Origin: CAYNYM01 sp049366815 | Lineage (GTDB): Bacteria; Desulfobacterota; DSM-4660; Desulfatiglandales; HGW-15 | Assembly (NCBI GenBank): GCA_049366815.1 | Contig: JBMNCO010000184.1 | Span: forward strand, 1 to 64,000 | Reading direction: 5' to 3' | DNA length: 64,000 bases | Shown here: positions 62,416-64,000 of the stretch, piece by piece | Position numbering within the stretch: position 1 is the first letter of the stretch | Layout of the letters: each line of letters starts with the position of its first letter | Translations under genes and position numbers: made by a program | The notes under the pieces: model-generated | What the model was told of the DNA's origin: nothing | Database searches by the model: none | The model's input: the letters and a program-made list of their open reading frames with translations, nothing else

Positions 62416-63150
62416 TTGTCCGAAGAGAAGGAAACACTAACGGCTGAAGGGCTGGTCAAAACTTACCACGGAAAACGTGTCGTAAACCAGATAGATGTCC
62501 ATTTGAAGCGAGGCGAAATTGTCGGTCTCCTGGGGCCGAACGGAGCGGGCAAGACCACCACATTTTACATGATCATAGGATTGACACGGCCCGATGAGGG
62601 GAAGGTCCGCCTCGACGGGATGGACATTACCTATGACCCTATGTACCAGAGGGCCAGGAAGGGGATCACCTATCTGGCCCAGGAGCCTTCAGTATTTCGC
62701 AAGCTGAGCGTTGAGAAAAATTTACTGGCCGTCATGGAAGGGACAGGTTTCTCTTCCCTGGAAATATCAGAACGGGCGAACAGGTTATTGTCTGAACTTA
62801 AAATCGACCATCTGGCCAAACAGACTGCCTCCCTCCTTTCCGGTGGCGAGAGAAGAAGGCTGGAGATTACAAGGGCCCTTGTGATAGAGCCCAGATTCAT
62901 GCTGCTTGATGAACCCTTTGCAGGCATTGATCCGCTTGCCCTGAATGACATCAAGGAGATCATCAAACAGTTGAAAGAGCGCGGTATTGGTATTATCATA
63001 TCCGATCATAACGTCAGAGAAACATTAGATGTCTGTGACTCTGCATACGTGATCAGTCAAGGAAGGATTATTGAGTTCGGCCCTCCTTCCAAAATCGTTA
63101 ACAGTGACATTGCCCGCAGCGTTTACCTTGGAGCCGATTTCCGCTGGTAA
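62416..63150 (+). CDS. lptB: LPS export ABC transporter ATPase LptB
   Basis: A 244-residue ABC ATPase that powers LPS extraction. Walker A GPNGAGKTT, Q loop ITYLAQEPSVF, signature LLSGGERRRLEITRAL, Walker B FMLLDEPFAGIDPL and the His switch SDHNVRET. TTG start at 62416, just after the lptA stop. LptF and LptG are not in this window. Confidence 0.97.
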   Translation: MSEEKETLTAEGLVKTYHGKRVVNQIDVHLKRGEIVGLLGPNGAGKTTTFYMIIGLTRPDEGKVRLDGMDITYDPMYQRARKGITYLAQEPSVFRKLSVEKNLLAVMEGTGFSSLEISERANRLLSELKIDHLAKQTASLLSGGERRRLEITRALVIEPRFMLLDEPFAGIDPLALNDIKEIIKQLKERGIGIIISDHNVRETLDVCDSAYVISQGRIIEFGPPSKIVNSDIARSVYLGADFRW

Positions 63151-63192
63151 GAGGCCTTTATCAAATTCGAGGAATTATTACATAGTCTAGAC

Positions 63193-64000
63193 ATGGCCCT
63201 ACAACTCAAACAATCCCTCAGTCTGACACAGCAACTGATTATGACTCCACAGCTGCAACAGGCCATCAAACTCCTGCAGCTTTCCAGGCTTGAACTCCTT
63301 CAGACAGTATACAATGAAATGGAAACCAATCCCCTGCTCGATGAGCAGGTACTGGAAGACGGTGACGAGGATAAGACATTTGAGGGGGACGACGACTCTG
63401 AGGAGGTGTCTCTTCCTGACCCGGTGGCGGAAGAGATCGAAATCAAGGAAAGCGACAGAAGTGATGATGTAGACTGGGAAAGCTATATATCAGAATATAA
63501 CACCGGTTGGGCCGAAGTACCCTACGAAGCCAAGGATGCTCCGCCTTTTGAAAACCTTACCTCGGAAAAGACCAGTCTTTATTCTCATCTCCTCTGGCAA
63601 CTCAATATGGGCGACTCTGATGAAACCCACAGAGAGATAGGCACACACATCATCGGGAACCTGGATTCCGACGGTTACCTGAAAACGACTGTAGAGGAAC
63701 TCTCCGAGATGACCGGACACCCCCCTGAGGCCGTTCTGCAGACGCTCTTGCAGATTCAACAATTCGATCCTGTCGGGGTTGCAGCCCGGGATATGCGGGA
63801 GTGCCTTTTGATACAGGCCGAATTCCAAGGTCTTGCCGGAACCCTTGTCGAAAAAATCATCCTGGATTACCTGGATAAGCTCGAGGCCAAAAAATATGAT
63901 GTCATTGCCAGGAGCCTTTCAGTTGCTCTCGGAGATGTTTTGGCCGCGGTCAATGTCATCACAGGTTTTGAACCGAAACCGGGCCGTCAATTCAGTGAAG
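63193..64000 (+). CDS. rpoN: RNA polymerase sigma-54 factor (cut at window end)
   Basis: The first 269 residues of RpoN. Region I is complete (MALQLKQSLSLTQQLIMTPQLQQAIKLLQLSRLELLQTVYNEMETNPLLDE), followed by the acidic region II (EDGDEDKTFEGDDDSEEV) and the start of the core-binding domain (NLDSDGYLKTTVEELSEMTG, VLQTLLQIQQFDPVGVAARDMRECL). It drives sigma-54 promoters that need an enhancer-binding AAA+ activator. The lptB-rpoN order is common in Proteobacteria. The DNA-binding domain lies beyond the window. Confidence 0.95.
   Translation, partial: MALQLKQSLSLTQQLIMTPQLQQAIKLLQLSRLELLQTVYNEMETNPLLDEQVLEDGDEDKTFEGDDDSEEVSLPDPVAEEIEIKESDRSDDVDWESYISEYNTGWAEVPYEAKDAPPFENLTSEKTSLYSHLLWQLNMGDSDETHREIGTHIIGNLDSDGYLKTTVEELSEMTGHPPEAVLQTLLQIQQFDPVGVAARDMRECLLIQAEFQGLAGTLVEKIILDYLDKLEAKKYDVIARSLSVALGDVLAAVNVITGFEPKPGRQFSE

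Overview
The window looks like a chromosomal piece from an anaerobic Gram-negative bacterium, most likely a Desulfobacterota (deltaproteobacterial) sulfate reducer or syntroph assembled from a metagenome. This is inference. It rests on LPS export and Kdo genes next to rpoN, TamA/TamB, a ferredoxin-dependent 2-oxoacid oxidoreductase, an ADP-forming acyl-CoA synthetase, FeoAB and an anaerobe-type homocysteine biosynthesis (DUF39) protein. One 100-N scaffold gap (46764-46863) is flanked by the same 55 bases on both sides, so it appears to be an unmerged contig overlap and not missing sequence.

Layout. 1-800: two families of dispersed intergenic repeats. 0.8-7.1 kb: a CheX-like protein, a GAF histidine kinase, a TetR regulator with a palindromic operator, and a DUF58-DUF4129-MoxR operon. 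7.4-8.7 kb: two Hsp20 genes plus the stump of a third on the other strand. 8.7-16 kb: 2-oxoacid:ferredoxin oxidoreductase (KorAB type), a Ca2+/cation antiporter, an Fsr-like MFS exporter, a radical SAM protein and an archaeal-type UPF0200 kinase-like protein. 16-20 kb: an accessory patch with an HTH-MNT/HEPN toxin-antitoxin-like pair, a frameshifted AlbA_2 gene, a decayed RhuM-like gene, a cold-shock gene and small unknown genes. 20-27 kb: RecD2 helicase, MscS, a GapN-like aldehyde dehydrogenase and split ADP-forming acyl-CoA synthetase subunits. 27-37.5 kb: an alpha-glucan/glucosylglycerate-like cluster (GH57, GlgB, GlgA, glycerate kinase and two glycosyltransferases); GlgC lies apart at 50 kb behind a consensus promoter. 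38-46.4 kb: CorA, LapA-domain protein, a small mechanosensitive-channel-like protein, TamA and TamB. 46.6-55.3 kb: an SLC12-type transporter, GlgC, WaaA, a stand-alone IMP cyclohydrolase, an alpha/beta hydrolase, a truncated FKBP isomerase and GreA. 55.6-64 kb: FeoB-FeoA, the DUF39 protein, then KdsA-KdsC-LptC-LptA-LptB-RpoN, which runs off the end.

The genes suggest fermentative or respiratory acyl-CoA metabolism feeding ATP through an ADP-forming ligase, storage or compatible-solute alpha-glucan synthesis, and an LPS-bearing outer membrane (KdsA, KdsC, WaaA, LptA/B/C, TamA/B). The least explained material is the two repeat families. The R2 family (three copies, same strand) has long inverted arms that differ between copies by paired changes, which suggests a conserved folded RNA or DNA. 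The R1 family (three copies) sits in regions upstream of genes, two of them divergent intergenic regions.
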